From: Prochlorococcus sp. AG-363-M21
GTDB taxonomy: Bacteria > Cyanobacteriota > Cyanobacteriia > PCC-6307 > Cyanobiaceae
Assembly: GCA_003278305.1 (NCBI GenBank)
Contig: QCFU01000004.1
Span: 16,583 to 80,582 of the forward strand
Direction of reading: 5' to 3'
Length of the DNA: 64,000 nucleotides
Shown here piece after piece: positions 1 through 9,318 of the stretch. The notes under the pieces are model-generated. The model worked only from the letters and a program-made list of their open reading frames with translations. It did not search any database and was not told the origin of the DNA. Both the position numbers and the translations under genes were made by a program. The first letter of the stretch is position 1. Each line of letters begins with the position of its first letter.

Positions 1-1
1 T

Positions 2-538
2 GGTTTCGCTTACAAAAAATCATTAGGAGTTGCGGAAGGTAGAGATGGCCTTCGTGGCCCTGAAAATGTATGGGGATCTGCCGCAACAGGAGCATTTTTG
101 GCAATTCTAGTTGACTTGGTTGCTATTTCTTCTAAGGAAATTTTTTTAGTAGGTTTTGCAGCAAGTTTTGCAGCTAAACTTGCTGATACATTTGGGAGTG
201 AAGTAGGTAAACGATGGGGTAAATCAACTTTTTTAATTACATCACTCAAGAAAGTTCCTGTAGGTACTGATGGGGCTATAAGTCTTCAAGGAACTTTAGC
301 AAGTTTAGGAGGGAGTGTTTTGATGACATACGTAATGTATTCCCTTTCTTTGATTGACTCCTCATCTTCGTTTTTGATAGTTGTTTCTTCGGGCTTTTTT
401 GCAACACTTATAGAAAGTGTTATCGGAGCGACTTTCCAGAACCGCATTAGTTGGCTTAGTAATGAATTAGTAAACGCAATACAAACAACTTTTTCGGCAA
501 CTGTGGCAATGATTTTATTTTTATTCTTTAGAGTATAG
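2..538 (+). CDS. DUF92/TIGR00297 family membrane protein (5' end outside window)
   Basis: The frame is already open at base 2, so this is the C-terminal ~178 residues of a longer gene. A Gly-rich stretch near the window edge (EGRDGLRGPENVWGSAATGA) and the later ADTFGSEVGKRWG motif are typical of the DUF92 family, which includes the plant phytyl-phosphate kinase VTE6. The remainder is hydrophobic with about three membrane segments. In cyanobacteria a role in phytol or prenyl salvage is possible, but that is family inference. The gene converges with the minus-strand hydrolase, with only 12 bases between the two stops. Confidence 0.75.
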   Translation, partial: GFAYKKSLGVAEGRDGLRGPENVWGSAATGAFLAILVDLVAISSKEIFLVGFAASFAAKLADTFGSEVGKRWGKSTFLITSLKKVPVGTDGAISLQGTLASLGGSVLMTYVMYSLSLIDSSSSFLIVVSSGFFATLIESVIGATFQNRISWLSNELVNAIQTTFSATVAMILFLFFRV

Positions 539-550
539 AAAAATAAAAAG

Positions 551-1207
551 TTATGTCTGATTTGTTTTTTCAATCCATTGTGTCAATGGAGGCCATTTAG
601 AAACTTTAGAATATATCCATTCATGCCCCTTGGAATTGAGATGAATACCATCTTTTGTTAGGAATTGCTCCCAGGACGTTTCATCTCTCATGGCTTTAAA
701 AATTGGTAAAAATGGAATATTTAAATCTAAACAACTCTTCTCTATTTCCCTTTCATAAGCGTCACAAGAATTGTTGGTATACCAAAGACAATCTGCGAAA
801 GGCATTTTCTTTTCGTCAACAGGTGTAAGTCCCATTACTAAGACATTTGTTTGTTTATTCATTTCAGTCAGTAATCTCTTTAATCCGAATCTAAAGGCAT
901 CTGCTGTTAATTGAGGTCTACCGTCTTCACGCCCTATATTTGCTGTGTCATTTAACCCTATAGCTAGTAATAATCCATTTGGTAGATTTCTTCTTAATTC
1001 ACCTCTACATTCCCATTCATTCTTCCAACGCTTGGCAACTTTTTCAAGTCCATCTCCTCTTATCCCTAATGGATAAAGCACTGGGCTGCCTTCCGTACTC
1101 ATCCATTGTTGCTTCAGTCTTGAGCACCAACCTCCTCCAATTGGATCACCCCACCCGTAAACTGAGCTATCCCCTAAAACAATGAGTTGTTTTGGTGCTA
1201 ATGCCAT
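551..1207 (-). CDS. SGNH/GDSL-family hydrolase
   Basis: A 218-residue protein with the SGNH blocks in order: GDSS near residue 12 (nucleophile Ser14), GLND near residue 84 (Asn86) and DGIHLN near residue 186 (Asp186, His189). These are the catalytic residues of lipase/acyl-esterase enzymes of this superfamily. There is no signal peptide, so it is probably cytoplasmic. It starts 6 bases after the phnE stop on the same strand and is probably the last gene of the phn transcript. The substrate is unknown. A role tied to phosphorus-containing esters is only a guess from position. Confidence 0.85.
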   Translation of the reverse strand: MALAPKQLIVLGDSSVYGWGDPIGGGWCSRLKQQWMSTEGSPVLYPLGIRGDGLEKVAKRWKNEWECRGELRRNLPNGLLLAIGLNDTANIGREDGRPQLTADAFRFGLKRLLTEMNKQTNVLVMGLTPVDEKKMPFADCLWYTNNSCDAYEREIEKSCLDLNIPFLPIFKAMRDETSWEQFLTKDGIHLNSKGHEWIYSKVSKWPPLTQWIEKTNQT

Positions 1208-1213
1208 AGTTGA

Positions 1214-2767
1214 TTAATTACTAACATTAGGTGTGGGATTAAACGATTGCATTTTTTTATTATTTAATGAAGCTTCTAAAGATCCACTTAATGACTCTCC
1301 AATCATAGTTAGAGAAATAAATGTGGCTACTATTATTAGGACTTCTTCCCATGCAAAGGAACTTAGTGATTCTTGTAGCTTCCAGCCTAATCCAGCCCCT
1401 CCTACAACTCCAATAGCTGCAGTTTCTTTTAGAATGATGTCAAATCTGTATAAGGAATAAGCTAAGTAACTATTACTTTGTTGACAAAACTTTCCATATA
1501 GCCATGAAGAACTTTTACTCGCACCTGATTTTTCAAATGCTATAGCTATGAACTTATCATTTCGATCAATGTTTTCTTTAAGAATTCTCCCTAATACACC
1601 CATGTTTTGGATTCCAATAGCCAATGATGCAACAGATAAGCTTGGATAGATAAATAATAATAATAGTAGAGCTATTAATGGAGAAGGTAGTGTTCGACAT
1701 ATCATATAAATTTTAGCTATTACATCCTGACCTATACTCGTTGGGAATAACATAGACATGATGGGGGGTATTCCAACTGCTATGCCTGTTGCAAGTAGGC
1801 TTATGAATAATGTTTGAGATATTAACTTAACTAGATCAATATTATTGATTGCTATCAATAAACTTTTGACGCTAGGTAATGTAATAGAGTTAATATTAAT
1901 AGAAGTGTTTATGTTTAAACCTCCTAGACGTATAACACTTATAACCAATAGAATTGAGATGATGATTAATCCGATTACTGAAAAGTGTTTTATATTCTTT
2001 TGAATTTTATTTATATCTTTTATGCGTTCAATTATTTTCTCTAAACAAAAAATTGATATTACCAACACCCAAATTGATGTCCAAACTTCTCTAAATTGAA
2101 GTGATTGAGTACTTAGTTGCAATTCTGTCCCAATGCCTCCCAATCCAAAAACTCCAAGCAACGTTGCTCCCCTGATAGCACATTCCAGTCTGTAACCTCC
2201 ATAGCTAACTAATACTGGAAATATCTTTGGCCAGAGGCCTGTAATGATAACTTGTATGGGACCAGAACCAATTTGTATTAATGAATCTAAGGAAGCTTTA
2301 TCTAGAGCATTTATTTGATCTGAGAAGACCCTTGCATTTAAACAAGAGTATGGGATTGCAAGTGCCAATATGGCCACCCATGACGTTAAGCCTAGGATTT
2401 GAAGAAGCAGTAATCCCCAAACAAGTTCATGTATTCCTCTAGGTATAGAGAGCAATATTTTTAGAAATTTTTTGATAGAATAAGGAACTTTGAATAATAT
2501 ATAAAAGATATCTGATGTTATTAGAGCTAAAGATATTCCAAAAAATAAGCTCACAGACCAGCCAATTAAAGCTATTGATATTGTGTCCTGAAGACCATTA
2601 AATACAGCATATAATACGTCACTTTCGAATGAAGGGTTTAATGCTGAAGAAAAGAAGTTATATAATAGATTTATACCTCCAGGATGAATATCGTAGAATA
2701 CATTACTTGCTATAGGCACTATTGCTAAGATTGGTAAAATACAAAGAACTGGTTTGTTAAGTATCAT
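1214..2767 (-). CDS. phnE: PhnE-type ABC transporter permease, two fused modules
   Basis: A 517-residue, strongly hydrophobic protein, about twice the length of a single PhnE permease. Two transport modules can be seen. The N half has the loop YRLECAIRGATLLGVFGLGGIG and the C half repeats it as LKETAAIGVVGGAGLGW; these EAA-like loops contact the ATPase. One polypeptide can therefore supply both membrane halves. It lies 8 bases downstream of phnC in a phnD-phnC-phnE order. The substrate could be phosphonate, phosphite or a related P compound and cannot be decided from sequence. Confidence 0.88.
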   Translation of the reverse strand: MILNKPVLCILPILAIVPIASNVFYDIHPGGINLLYNFFSSALNPSFESDVLYAVFNGLQDTISIALIGWSVSLFFGISLALITSDIFYILFKVPYSIKKFLKILLSIPRGIHELVWGLLLLQILGLTSWVAILALAIPYSCLNARVFSDQINALDKASLDSLIQIGSGPIQVIITGLWPKIFPVLVSYGGYRLECAIRGATLLGVFGLGGIGTELQLSTQSLQFREVWTSIWVLVISIFCLEKIIERIKDINKIQKNIKHFSVIGLIIISILLVISVIRLGGLNINTSININSITLPSVKSLLIAINNIDLVKLISQTLFISLLATGIAVGIPPIMSMLFPTSIGQDVIAKIYMICRTLPSPLIALLLLLFIYPSLSVASLAIGIQNMGVLGRILKENIDRNDKFIAIAFEKSGASKSSSWLYGKFCQQSNSYLAYSLYRFDIILKETAAIGVVGGAGLGWKLQESLSSFAWEEVLIIVATFISLTMIGESLSGSLEASLNNKKMQSFNPTPNVSN

Positions 2768-2775
2768 TTTATTCG

Positions 2776-3513
2776 CTATAAATATAATTTATTAATGTTG
2801 GTTTTATTTAGATTGCCAATTGGAATATCAAAAAATATTTCCCCACTCTTTAAGCCTATAACTCTTGTAAAACCTTCTAATAAATCAGGTCTATGTAAAC
2901 TTACAACACAAGTGTTTGGGGAAGTATAAAAAGAATTCTTCCTTTTTGTAAGTAAAAGGTTCAAAATATCATTTGCAATTTGAGGATCTAGACTGGATAA
3001 GGGTTCATCAGCAAGAATGATTTTTGGTTGTTGATGAACCAGACGTGCAATAGCAACTCTTTGTTGTTGTCCGCCTGATAAGCTTGATATGCTTTTGTTC
3101 ATTAAAATCTCTTCTAAGCAAGCAACTTGAAGACATTTGCGGCAATTTTCATTGTCAATCAACCCAAATATATTTCTTAATGCCCAAAGAGCATTCTTTC
3201 TCCCTAATGCACCTGCATTGACATTTTGGCAAACAGTTAATTCTTTAATGAGTTTCAAGTCTTGCCATAGAGTGCCAATTTCACTCTTTTGCCTCCTTTT
3301 TAGCTTATTTAATTCAATCCCTTTCCACAAGACTTTGCCAATAGTTGGCTTTAAAGTTCCATTGGCTACTTTAATTAAAGTTGTCTTGCCCGAACCACTT
3401 TGGCCTAGTAAGGCAACCTTTTCGCCTTGTTGAATAGAGAGAGTAATATCCTTGAGACGATGATTTGACCCACTTGATAAGCTGACTGACCTTAGATCCA
3501 GAAGTGTAGTCAC
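2776..3513 (-). CDS. phnC: Phosphonate/phosphite ABC transporter ATP-binding protein
   Basis: A 245-residue ABC ATPase. Walker A is GQSGSGKTT at about residues 37-45, the signature is LSGGQQQR, and Walker B is IILADEPLSSLDP. The first codon overlaps the phnD stop by 4 bases, which suggests translational coupling with the binding protein, and phnE follows after 8 bases. Together these form a complete importer at the inner membrane. PhnC assignment rests on neighbours as much as on sequence, since ABC ATPases look alike. Confidence 0.88.
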   Translation of the reverse strand: MTTLLDLRSVSLSSGSNHRLKDITLSIQQGEKVALLGQSGSGKTTLIKVANGTLKPTIGKVLWKGIELNKLKRRQKSEIGTLWQDLKLIKELTVCQNVNAGALGRKNALWALRNIFGLIDNENCRKCLQVACLEEILMNKSISSLSGGQQQRVAIARLVHQQPKIILADEPLSSLDPQIANDILNLLLTKRKNSFYTSPNTCVVSLHRPDLLEGFTRVIGLKSGEIFFDIPIGNLNKTNINKLYL

Positions 3514-4424
3514 CTGATCTTTCCAATTTTTCTCCCTATTTGTTCAATGTCTAGGTATTGGTAGTCATATGCAGGTATAAAACTTTCAGCACCAAACAAT
3601 TCAAGAATCTCTTTTTGCCTTGGGTTTGATTTGTTAAAGCTTAATAAGACATCCTTAAGTTTGGCGGTAAACCCTTTCCCAAATCGTTCGTCAAGATTTG
3701 GCTGCGACAACCAATGATAATCAACATAAGAAGGTGTTCGCCATATCACAATGACATTTTTGGGATTAACCTTACCTTCTGATAGGCGTTGCTTCCATAC
3801 TTGCTCGTTCAGAGCTCCTGCCTCATAGGAACCACTTTGTACCAAAGCTATTGTTGAATCATGACTTCCACTAAATCCAGCATTCCCTCTTTTAAAGTGG
3901 TGATTTTCAACGCCTGCTTTTTGTAAATAATACTGAGGCATCAGTCGCCCTGAAGTTGAACTTTCTGAGCCATATGTAAATCGCCTGCCTTTTAAGATCT
4001 TTAGATCATTTGGGTCATTTATTATTGGAAGATTACTTTTTTTATTTGCTATAAAAACACTATGAAATTGTTCATCAATATCTCTTTGTGCAATTACTTT
4101 TGACCCTGGACTTTGTAGCCTCGCCTGTGTTCCAGTTAAGCCTCCAAACCAAACTAGATCTAAGCTTTTTGTCCTAAATGCTGTAACTGCGGCAGGGTAA
4201 TTTGTTAAAGGCTTGTATTGGACAGAGACTTTTAGTTGATCAGCTAGTTCACTCGCAAGTATCTTGTACATTCGATTCAAATGCTCTGGATTTTGATCTG
4301 GAATTGCACTAATTATTAATTTATCTTTTGCAGAGATTTTGTTAGCTTCAAATATAGAGAGTATAAGTAAAAAAATTAAGACAAAGTATCTTGTTTTGAA
4401 TAGATTTTTCATTTTATTAGTCAA
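3510..4424 (-). CDS. phnD: PhnD-type periplasmic phosphonate/phosphite-binding protein
   Basis: A 304-residue protein with an N-terminal hydrophobic signal segment (residues ~8-30) followed by a PhnD-like domain. Typical features are LIISAIPDQNPE, the block FRTKSLDLVWFGGLTG and later GSYEAGALNEQVW. Members of this family bind phosphonates, phosphite or related reduced P compounds in the periplasm and hand them to the PhnE permease. The start overlaps the end of the aminotransferase gene by 8 bases, so the aminotransferase and phn genes are probably one transcript. Confidence 0.88.
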   Translation of the reverse strand: MTNKMKNLFKTRYFVLIFLLILSIFEANKISAKDKLIISAIPDQNPEHLNRMYKILASELADQLKVSVQYKPLTNYPAAVTAFRTKSLDLVWFGGLTGTQARLQSPGSKVIAQRDIDEQFHSVFIANKKSNLPIINDPNDLKILKGRRFTYGSESSTSGRLMPQYYLQKAGVENHHFKRGNAGFSGSHDSTIALVQSGSYEAGALNEQVWKQRLSEGKVNPKNVIVIWRTPSYVDYHWLSQPNLDERFGKGFTAKLKDVLLSFNKSNPRQKEILELFGAESFIPAYDYQYLDIEQIGRKIGKIR

Positions 4425-5601
4425 TTAACTTAGATACAAGTTTGTTTAGACGTTTTAATCCGTCTTCTATTGTTTCAACTGATACTGCAGATGAAAGTCT
4501 AATACATTGGTCTTCACCAAAGGCTATTCCTGGAACTAGCGCTAGACCAACTTCATCAAGAGCTAACTTACAGAATGTCAGTGAGTCAAGTTTATACTTT
4601 GATATTTCGGGGAATGCATAAAAGGCACCATCTTGAGGAACTAAGGAGATACCCTTGATATTGTTCAGGCCTTCTGTAAGTTGACGACGCCTTTCATTAT
4701 AACTATTAACCATTATTTGAAGAGATTCCCTGGAACCTTGTATAGCGGCAAGTGCTCCTCTTTGGGCAAAACTACAGACGTTACTAGTGCTTTGGCTTTG
4801 TAAGGCAATGGTTTTCTTTATCACATCGACTGGACCTGCTAGATAACCAACGCGCCATCCTGTCATGGCCCAGGCTTTTGCAAAACCATTTATAATAAAG
4901 GTTCTATTTTGAAGGTCAGGTGCTATTTCCCCAATACTTATATGTTTTTTTTCGTTTGAGATAAGGAATTCATATATCTCATCACTCATCAAGAAAATAT
5001 GTGGATGATTACGTAATATTCGGGCAATTTCTTCAAGTTCACTTCTAGGTATTACTCTTCCAGTTGGGTTGCCAGGAGAGTTAAGTATTAACAATTTTGT
5101 TTTTGAAGTTATTTGTTCTTCTAGCTCTTTTAATTTCATTTTAAATCCATCTTTTGGAGATGAATTAATTGCTATTGGCTTTGCCCCTGCCAAGCGAGCC
5201 ATTTCAGGGTAACTAAGCCAATAAGGAGATGGTATAAGAACCTCATCTCCTGGATTAAGGATCGCTTGGAAAAGGTTGTAAATGGCTTGTTTGCCACCAT
5301 TAGTGATTAAGACATTCTCTGAATCTGTAGGGATATTATTCGTTAATGAGAGTTTGCTTGCGATAGCTTCTCTTAACTCTGCATCACCTTGGGCAGGCCC
5401 ATAACGAGTGAATCCATCTTTCAATGCTTTGATTGCAGCTTCAACAATAAAACTTGGAGTATCAAAGTCAGGCTCCCCTGCGCTCAGGCTACAAATGTCT
5501 TTTCCTTGTTGCTTAAGTGTTTTGGCCATTGCACTTATTTCAAGTGTCAATGATGGTTTTAAGGATGCAACTCTTTTGGATATGTGGTTCGAATTTGTCA
5601 T
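4417..5601 (-). CDS. aspC: Class I pyridoxal-phosphate aminotransferase, aspartate type
   Basis: A 394-residue fold-type I aminotransferase. Visible blocks are LSAGEPDFDTP near the N terminus, NGGKQAIYNLFQAI, LNSPGNPTGRV, MSDEIYEFL (the Asp that contacts the PLP ring) and FAKAWAMTGWRVGY (PLP-binding Lys). The length and motifs fit the Ib aspartate/prephenate aminotransferase subgroup used by cyanobacteria. It is first in the minus-strand run leading into phnD. The metabolic link to P transport is unclear and may be only positional. Confidence 0.88.
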   Translation of the reverse strand: MTNSNHISKRVASLKPSLTLEISAMAKTLKQQGKDICSLSAGEPDFDTPSFIVEAAIKALKDGFTRYGPAQGDAELREAIASKLSLTNNIPTDSENVLITNGGKQAIYNLFQAILNPGDEVLIPSPYWLSYPEMARLAGAKPIAINSSPKDGFKMKLKELEEQITSKTKLLILNSPGNPTGRVIPRSELEEIARILRNHPHIFLMSDEIYEFLISNEKKHISIGEIAPDLQNRTFIINGFAKAWAMTGWRVGYLAGPVDVIKKTIALQSQSTSNVCSFAQRGALAAIQGSRESLQIMVNSYNERRRQLTEGLNNIKGISLVPQDGAFYAFPEISKYKLDSLTFCKLALDEVGLALVPGIAFGEDQCIRLSSAVSVETIEDGLKRLNKLVSKLID

Positions 5602-5693
5602 TTGATTGACATTCTTTCTTTGGATTTTTCTTTAAAGGAGCTCATATTCTTTTAACTTGTGAAAAAATAATGTGTATTAATTCATAAGGTCTC

Positions 5694-6089
5694 TTGACCG
5701 ATAGCATAGCCACTAGCTTTATCATTGCATCTGTTGATCCTAAGGCACTTGCAGACTTCTATGCTTTTGTAGGTAATGGAAGAGTTTCTCAAGGTTTAAC
5801 AAGTGACCATTTCCTAATAATTTACAGAGAATCTTTTAAAATTCAAATTTATAAGCATTCTGTTGATAGGAGTTTTTGTTTTAAAGGATCAGAATCATGT
5901 TCTATTTGTTTCCAAAAAGAACCAAATAGCAACCCTTTGTTGGTATTACAAGAATGGTGTAAAGAAATATCTCTCTATGGTTGTATGGTCTCAGAATTAC
6001 CTCGTTTAGAATCTTTTGGAGCAGAAGCCTGGTTTTTGGATCCTGAAGGAAACAGGTTTGCCTTATTTGTTCCTCGTAAAAATAAATGA
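5694..6089 (+). CDS. VOC-superfamily (glyoxalase/bleomycin-resistance-like) small protein
   Basis: A 131-residue protein. The N-terminal SFIIASVDPKALADFYAFVG and C-terminal EAWFLDPEGNRFALFVP are hallmarks of a VOC beta-alpha-beta-beta-beta module, including the metal-ligand-like Glu/Asp positions near the end. Enzyme activity cannot be assigned. The start chosen is TTG at 5694. It lies divergent from the aminotransferase and upstream of the UDG-like gene. Confidence 0.6.
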   Translation: MTDSIATSFIIASVDPKALADFYAFVGNGRVSQGLTSDHFLIIYRESFKIQIYKHSVDRSFCFKGSESCSICFQKEPNSNPLLVLQEWCKEISLYGCMVSELPRLESFGAEAWFLDPEGNRFALFVPRKNK

Positions 6090-6114
6090 GTCATAAAATA
6101 AAAAAAGAATAGCT

Positions 6115-6729
6115 TTGAGAAGCATGAGTGAACCTTCTAGGAATAATAAGAAACTCCTTATGCATTTTGAAACGGACGACTTTGATGGAAATGAGGTTGT
6201 TGTTAGCAGAGGTAATGCAAAATCTCGATTGATGTTAATAGGTGAGGCTCCAGGAGAAACAGAAGCAAATATAGGAATACCTTTTGTAGGTAGATCTGGA
6301 CAACTTTTAGATCAGTTGCTAGAAGGTCTTGGGTTTGATGTAAATAAAGATGTATATATATGCAATGTTTTAAAGTGCAGGCCGCCAAATAATAGAAAGC
6401 CCACTAAAAAGGAAATTTCTAGACATCTACCATGGTTGATTCAACAAATAAAGTTGGTTGATCCTCTTGTAATAGTAGCTTTAGGTTCAACAGCTCTTGA
6501 AGTAGTTCTTGGTTATAAAGAGAAAATTACTAAAGTTCGAGGTACTTGGAAAAAAATCAATGGCATAGATCTAATGCCAGTATTTCATCCCTCATACTTA
6601 TTAAGAAATCCCTCAAAAGCTTGTGGAAGCCCCTTTGATCTAACAAGGTTAGATTTATCTAAGGCTAAAGATAGGTTTGATAGCCTAAAAGCATCTTTTG
6701 AGATGAATCTTTCAGCTTCTAAAAATTAG
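6115..6729 (+). CDS. Family 4-type uracil-DNA glycosylase-like protein lacking Fe-S cysteines
   Basis: A 204-residue protein from a TTG at 6115; ATG at 6124 (MSEPSRNN) is an equally good start. Motif A is GEAPGETEANIGIPFVGRSG and motif B is HPSYLL, which identify the family-4/SPO1-type UDG superfamily that removes uracil from DNA. Most members hold a [4Fe-4S] cluster with four Cys. Here the N-terminal Cys pair is absent and the fourth position reads SRHLPW (His104), leaving only the KCRPP Cys88. It is followed closely by ispG. Confidence 0.75.
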   Translation: MRSMSEPSRNNKKLLMHFETDDFDGNEVVVSRGNAKSRLMLIGEAPGETEANIGIPFVGRSGQLLDQLLEGLGFDVNKDVYICNVLKCRPPNNRKPTKKEISRHLPWLIQQIKLVDPLVIVALGSTALEVVLGYKEKITKVRGTWKKINGIDLMPVFHPSYLLRNPSKACGSPFDLTRLDLSKAKDRFDSLKASFEMNLSASKN

Positions 6730-6735
6730 TCACCC

Positions 6736-7971
6736 ATGACATCAGTCGAAGTATTTACAGATAAGCAGCTTTCTCGCCGTTACAGCACTCAGATACAACG
6801 TCGTAAGACTAGAACTGTAATGGTAGGAGACATACCAATTGGTAGCGAGCATCCAGTAAGTGTACAGTCAATGATTAATGAGGACACTCTTGATATTGAG
6901 GGTTCGTCTAAGGCTATTCGCAGTTTGCATGAAATAGGTTGTGAGATAGTCAGATTGACTGTCCCTTCCCTTTCTCATGCAAAAGCAGTTGGTGAAATAA
7001 AAGAACGATTAAACAGGGAATATAAATCAGTTCCTTTGGTTGCTGATGTTCATCATAATGGTATGAACATTGCTCTTGAAGTTGCAAAGCATGTTGACAA
7101 AGTGCGTATTAATCCAGGTTTATTCGTCTTTGAGAAACCAGACCCTAATAGGACAGAATTTTCATCACTAGAGATCCAGGCAATTAAAGATAAAATAATC
7201 GCTAATTTTGAACCAATTGTTAAAACATTAAAAGCTCAAAATAAAGCTTTAAGAATAGGAGTTAACCATGGTTCCCTAGCGGAAAGGATGTTGTTTTCTT
7301 ATGGAGATACACCTCTTGGCATGGTTGAATCTGCTATGGAATTCATACGTATTTGTGATGATTTAGATTTTCACAACATTGTTATTTCAATGAAAGCTTC
7401 CAGGCCTCCAGTTATGCTTGCTGCTTATCGCATGATGGCAGATGTAATGGATAAAGAAGGTTTTAATTATCCTTTGCACTTAGGTGTAACTGAGGCAGGT
7501 GATGGAGATTATGGCCGAATTAAAAGTACAGTTGGCATAGGTACACTTTTATCAGAAGGAATAGGGGATACGATCAGAGTTTCTTTAACAGAAGCACCTG
7601 AGAAGGAAATACCAGTGGCATATTCAATTTTGCAAACAGTTGGTTTAAGAAAAACAATGGTTGAATATATAAGCTGCCCAAGCTGTGGCAGAACATTATT
7701 TAATTTAGAAGAAGTTGTAGCAAAAGTTAGAGAGGCAACAAATCATTTGACGGGTTTGGATATTGCGGTCATGGGATGCATAGTTAATGGGCCTGGAGAA
7801 ATGGCAGATGCTGATTATGGTTATGTTGGTAAAGGTAAAGGCACTATTGCTCTTTATAGAGGTCGTGAAGAAATCAAGAAAGTTCCAGAAGAAGATGGTG
7901 TTAAAGAATTGGTAAATCTAATTAAAGATGATGGTAAGTGGATAGATCCAGACTCTTTGAGAACTAATTAA
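6736..7971 (+). CDS. ispG: 4-hydroxy-3-methylbut-2-en-1-yl diphosphate synthase (IspG/GcpE)
   Basis: A 411-residue protein with the Fe-S ligands CPSCGRTLF and [11 protein letters not shown], which are the three conserved cysteines of IspG. It converts ME-cPP to HMBPP, the penultimate step of the MEP isoprenoid pathway that supplies chlorophyll phytyl chains, carotenoids and quinones. The N-terminal TIM-barrel motif [11 protein letters not shown] is also typical. It starts 6 bases after the UDG-like gene and ends 2 bases before the protease gene, so these are co-transcribed. dxs, another MEP gene, lies at 39.5 kb. Confidence 0.95.
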   Translation: MTSVEVFTDKQLSRRYSTQIQRRKTRTVMVGDIPIGSEHPVSVQSMINEDTLDIEGSSKAIRSLHEIGCEIVRLTVPSLSHAKAVGEIKERLNREYKSVPLVADVHHNGMNIALEVAKHVDKVRINPGLFVFEKPDPNRTEFSSLEIQAIKDKIIANFEPIVKTLKAQNKALRIGVNHGSLAERMLFSYGDTPLGMVESAMEFIRICDDLDFHNIVISMKASRPPVMLAAYRMMADVMDKEGFNYPLHLGVTEAGDGDYGRIKSTVGIGTLLSEGIGDTIRVSLTEAPEKEIPVAYSILQTVGLRKTMVEYISCPSCGRTLFNLEEVVAKVREATNHLTGLDIAVMGCIVNGPGEMADADYGYVGKGKGTIALYRGREEIKKVPEEDGVKELVNLIKDDGKWIDPDSLRTN

Positions 7972-7973
7972 TT

Positions 7974-9308
7974 ATGTTCAACAAGTTATATCCAAAACTT
8001 AAAGGTAATCTAGCAAAGTTAACATCAATTACGCGAGTATCTCTTCTCATAGTTGTAACTATTACTCCTTCACTAGCTATTCCTCGTAAAGCACCTTTGC
8101 TAATAAAGGATAGTCCAAAGGAGGTAATCGATCAAGTTTGGCAGATAATTTACAGAGATTATTTAGATGCTAATGGTAAGTATGATCAGTCCGATTGGCT
8201 TGTTTTACGTAAAAAGCTTCTTTCGAATAAATATCATGAACCTTCAGATGCTCATGAAGCAATAAAAGGTATGCTTTCATCTTTAGATGATCCTTATACC
8301 AGATTCTTAGACCCTAAAGATTTTCATGAGATGCGTATTGATACATCAGGTGAACTTACAGGAATAGGGATACAATTATCACTAGATACTAAAACAAATA
8401 ACTTAGTAGTTATCTCTCCTATCGAAGGTACGCCTGCTTTTAATGCAGGCATTAAACCAAATGATATAATTATATCTATTGATGGTAAAGATGCTACTGG
8501 GATGGATATAGATAGTGCTGTGAAATTGATAAGAGGAAAGAAAGGTACATCTGTCACTTTAGGTATACTTAGAGGTGAACAATCTTTAGAAATTCCTTTG
8601 ATTAGAACTAGGATCGAGATCAGATCAGTTATTAGTAGAATAAATAGTACTCAAGATAATATAAAAATTGGATATATCAGATTAAAACAATTTAATGCTA
8701 ATGCTTCTAAAGAAATGAGAGATGCAATTATTGATCTTGAAAAGAAAAATCCATCTGGTTATGTTTTAGATCTTAGAGGCAATCCAGGTGGTCTATTAGA
8801 AGCAAGCATACAAATTGCTAGGCACTGGATAGATGATGGAATAATAGTTAGTACTAAAACAAGAGGCGGAATTAATGATGTAAGAAGAGCTAATGGAAAT
8901 GCATTGACAGATAAACCAATGGTTGTATTGGTGAATGAAGCCTCGGCAAGTGCTAGTGAGATTGTTGCTGGAGCTATTCAGGACAATAAAAGAGGATTGC
9001 TTGTTGGCAAAAAAACATTTGGCAAAGGATTGGTTCAATCAGTTAGGCCATTGGCTGATGGTTCAGGTATTACAGTTACAGTTGCAAAATATCTTACACC
9101 AAATGGAACTGATATTAATAAACATGGAATTAAGCCTAATATAGAGTCACCAATGAATTTAAATAGAAGAATCTATAGTTATGACTTAGGTACAAAAAGT
9201 GATAGTCAATATGTTTCTGGCGAAAAAACTTTGATTAAAGAAATACGCTTAGAATTAAATAAGATTTTATCCTTTAGAACTAAAGAAGACTATTCATATA
9301 AACTCTAA
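7974..9308 (+). CDS. ctp: Carboxy-terminal processing protease (Ctp/Prc, S41A)
   Basis: A 444-residue protein with an N-terminal signal sequence. DDPYTRFLDP is the S41 N-terminal block, followed by a PDZ domain (IGIQLSLD through VTLGIL). The catalytic Ser lies in ASASASEIVAGA and the Lys in GKKTFGKGLVQS. Cyanobacterial relatives act in the lumen or periplasm; CtpA matures the PSII D1 protein. Which paralog (CtpA, B or C) this is cannot be settled here. It is directly downstream of ispG. Confidence 0.88.
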   Translation: MFNKLYPKLKGNLAKLTSITRVSLLIVVTITPSLAIPRKAPLLIKDSPKEVIDQVWQIIYRDYLDANGKYDQSDWLVLRKKLLSNKYHEPSDAHEAIKGMLSSLDDPYTRFLDPKDFHEMRIDTSGELTGIGIQLSLDTKTNNLVVISPIEGTPAFNAGIKPNDIIISIDGKDATGMDIDSAVKLIRGKKGTSVTLGILRGEQSLEIPLIRTRIEIRSVISRINSTQDNIKIGYIRLKQFNANASKEMRDAIIDLEKKNPSGYVLDLRGNPGGLLEASIQIARHWIDDGIIVSTKTRGGINDVRRANGNALTDKPMVVLVNEASASASEIVAGAIQDNKRGLLVGKKTFGKGLVQSVRPLADGSGITVTVAKYLTPNGTDINKHGIKPNIESPMNLNRRIYSYDLGTKSDSQYVSGEKTLIKEIRLELNKILSFRTKEDYSYKL

Positions 9309-9318
9309 TAATTCCTAA

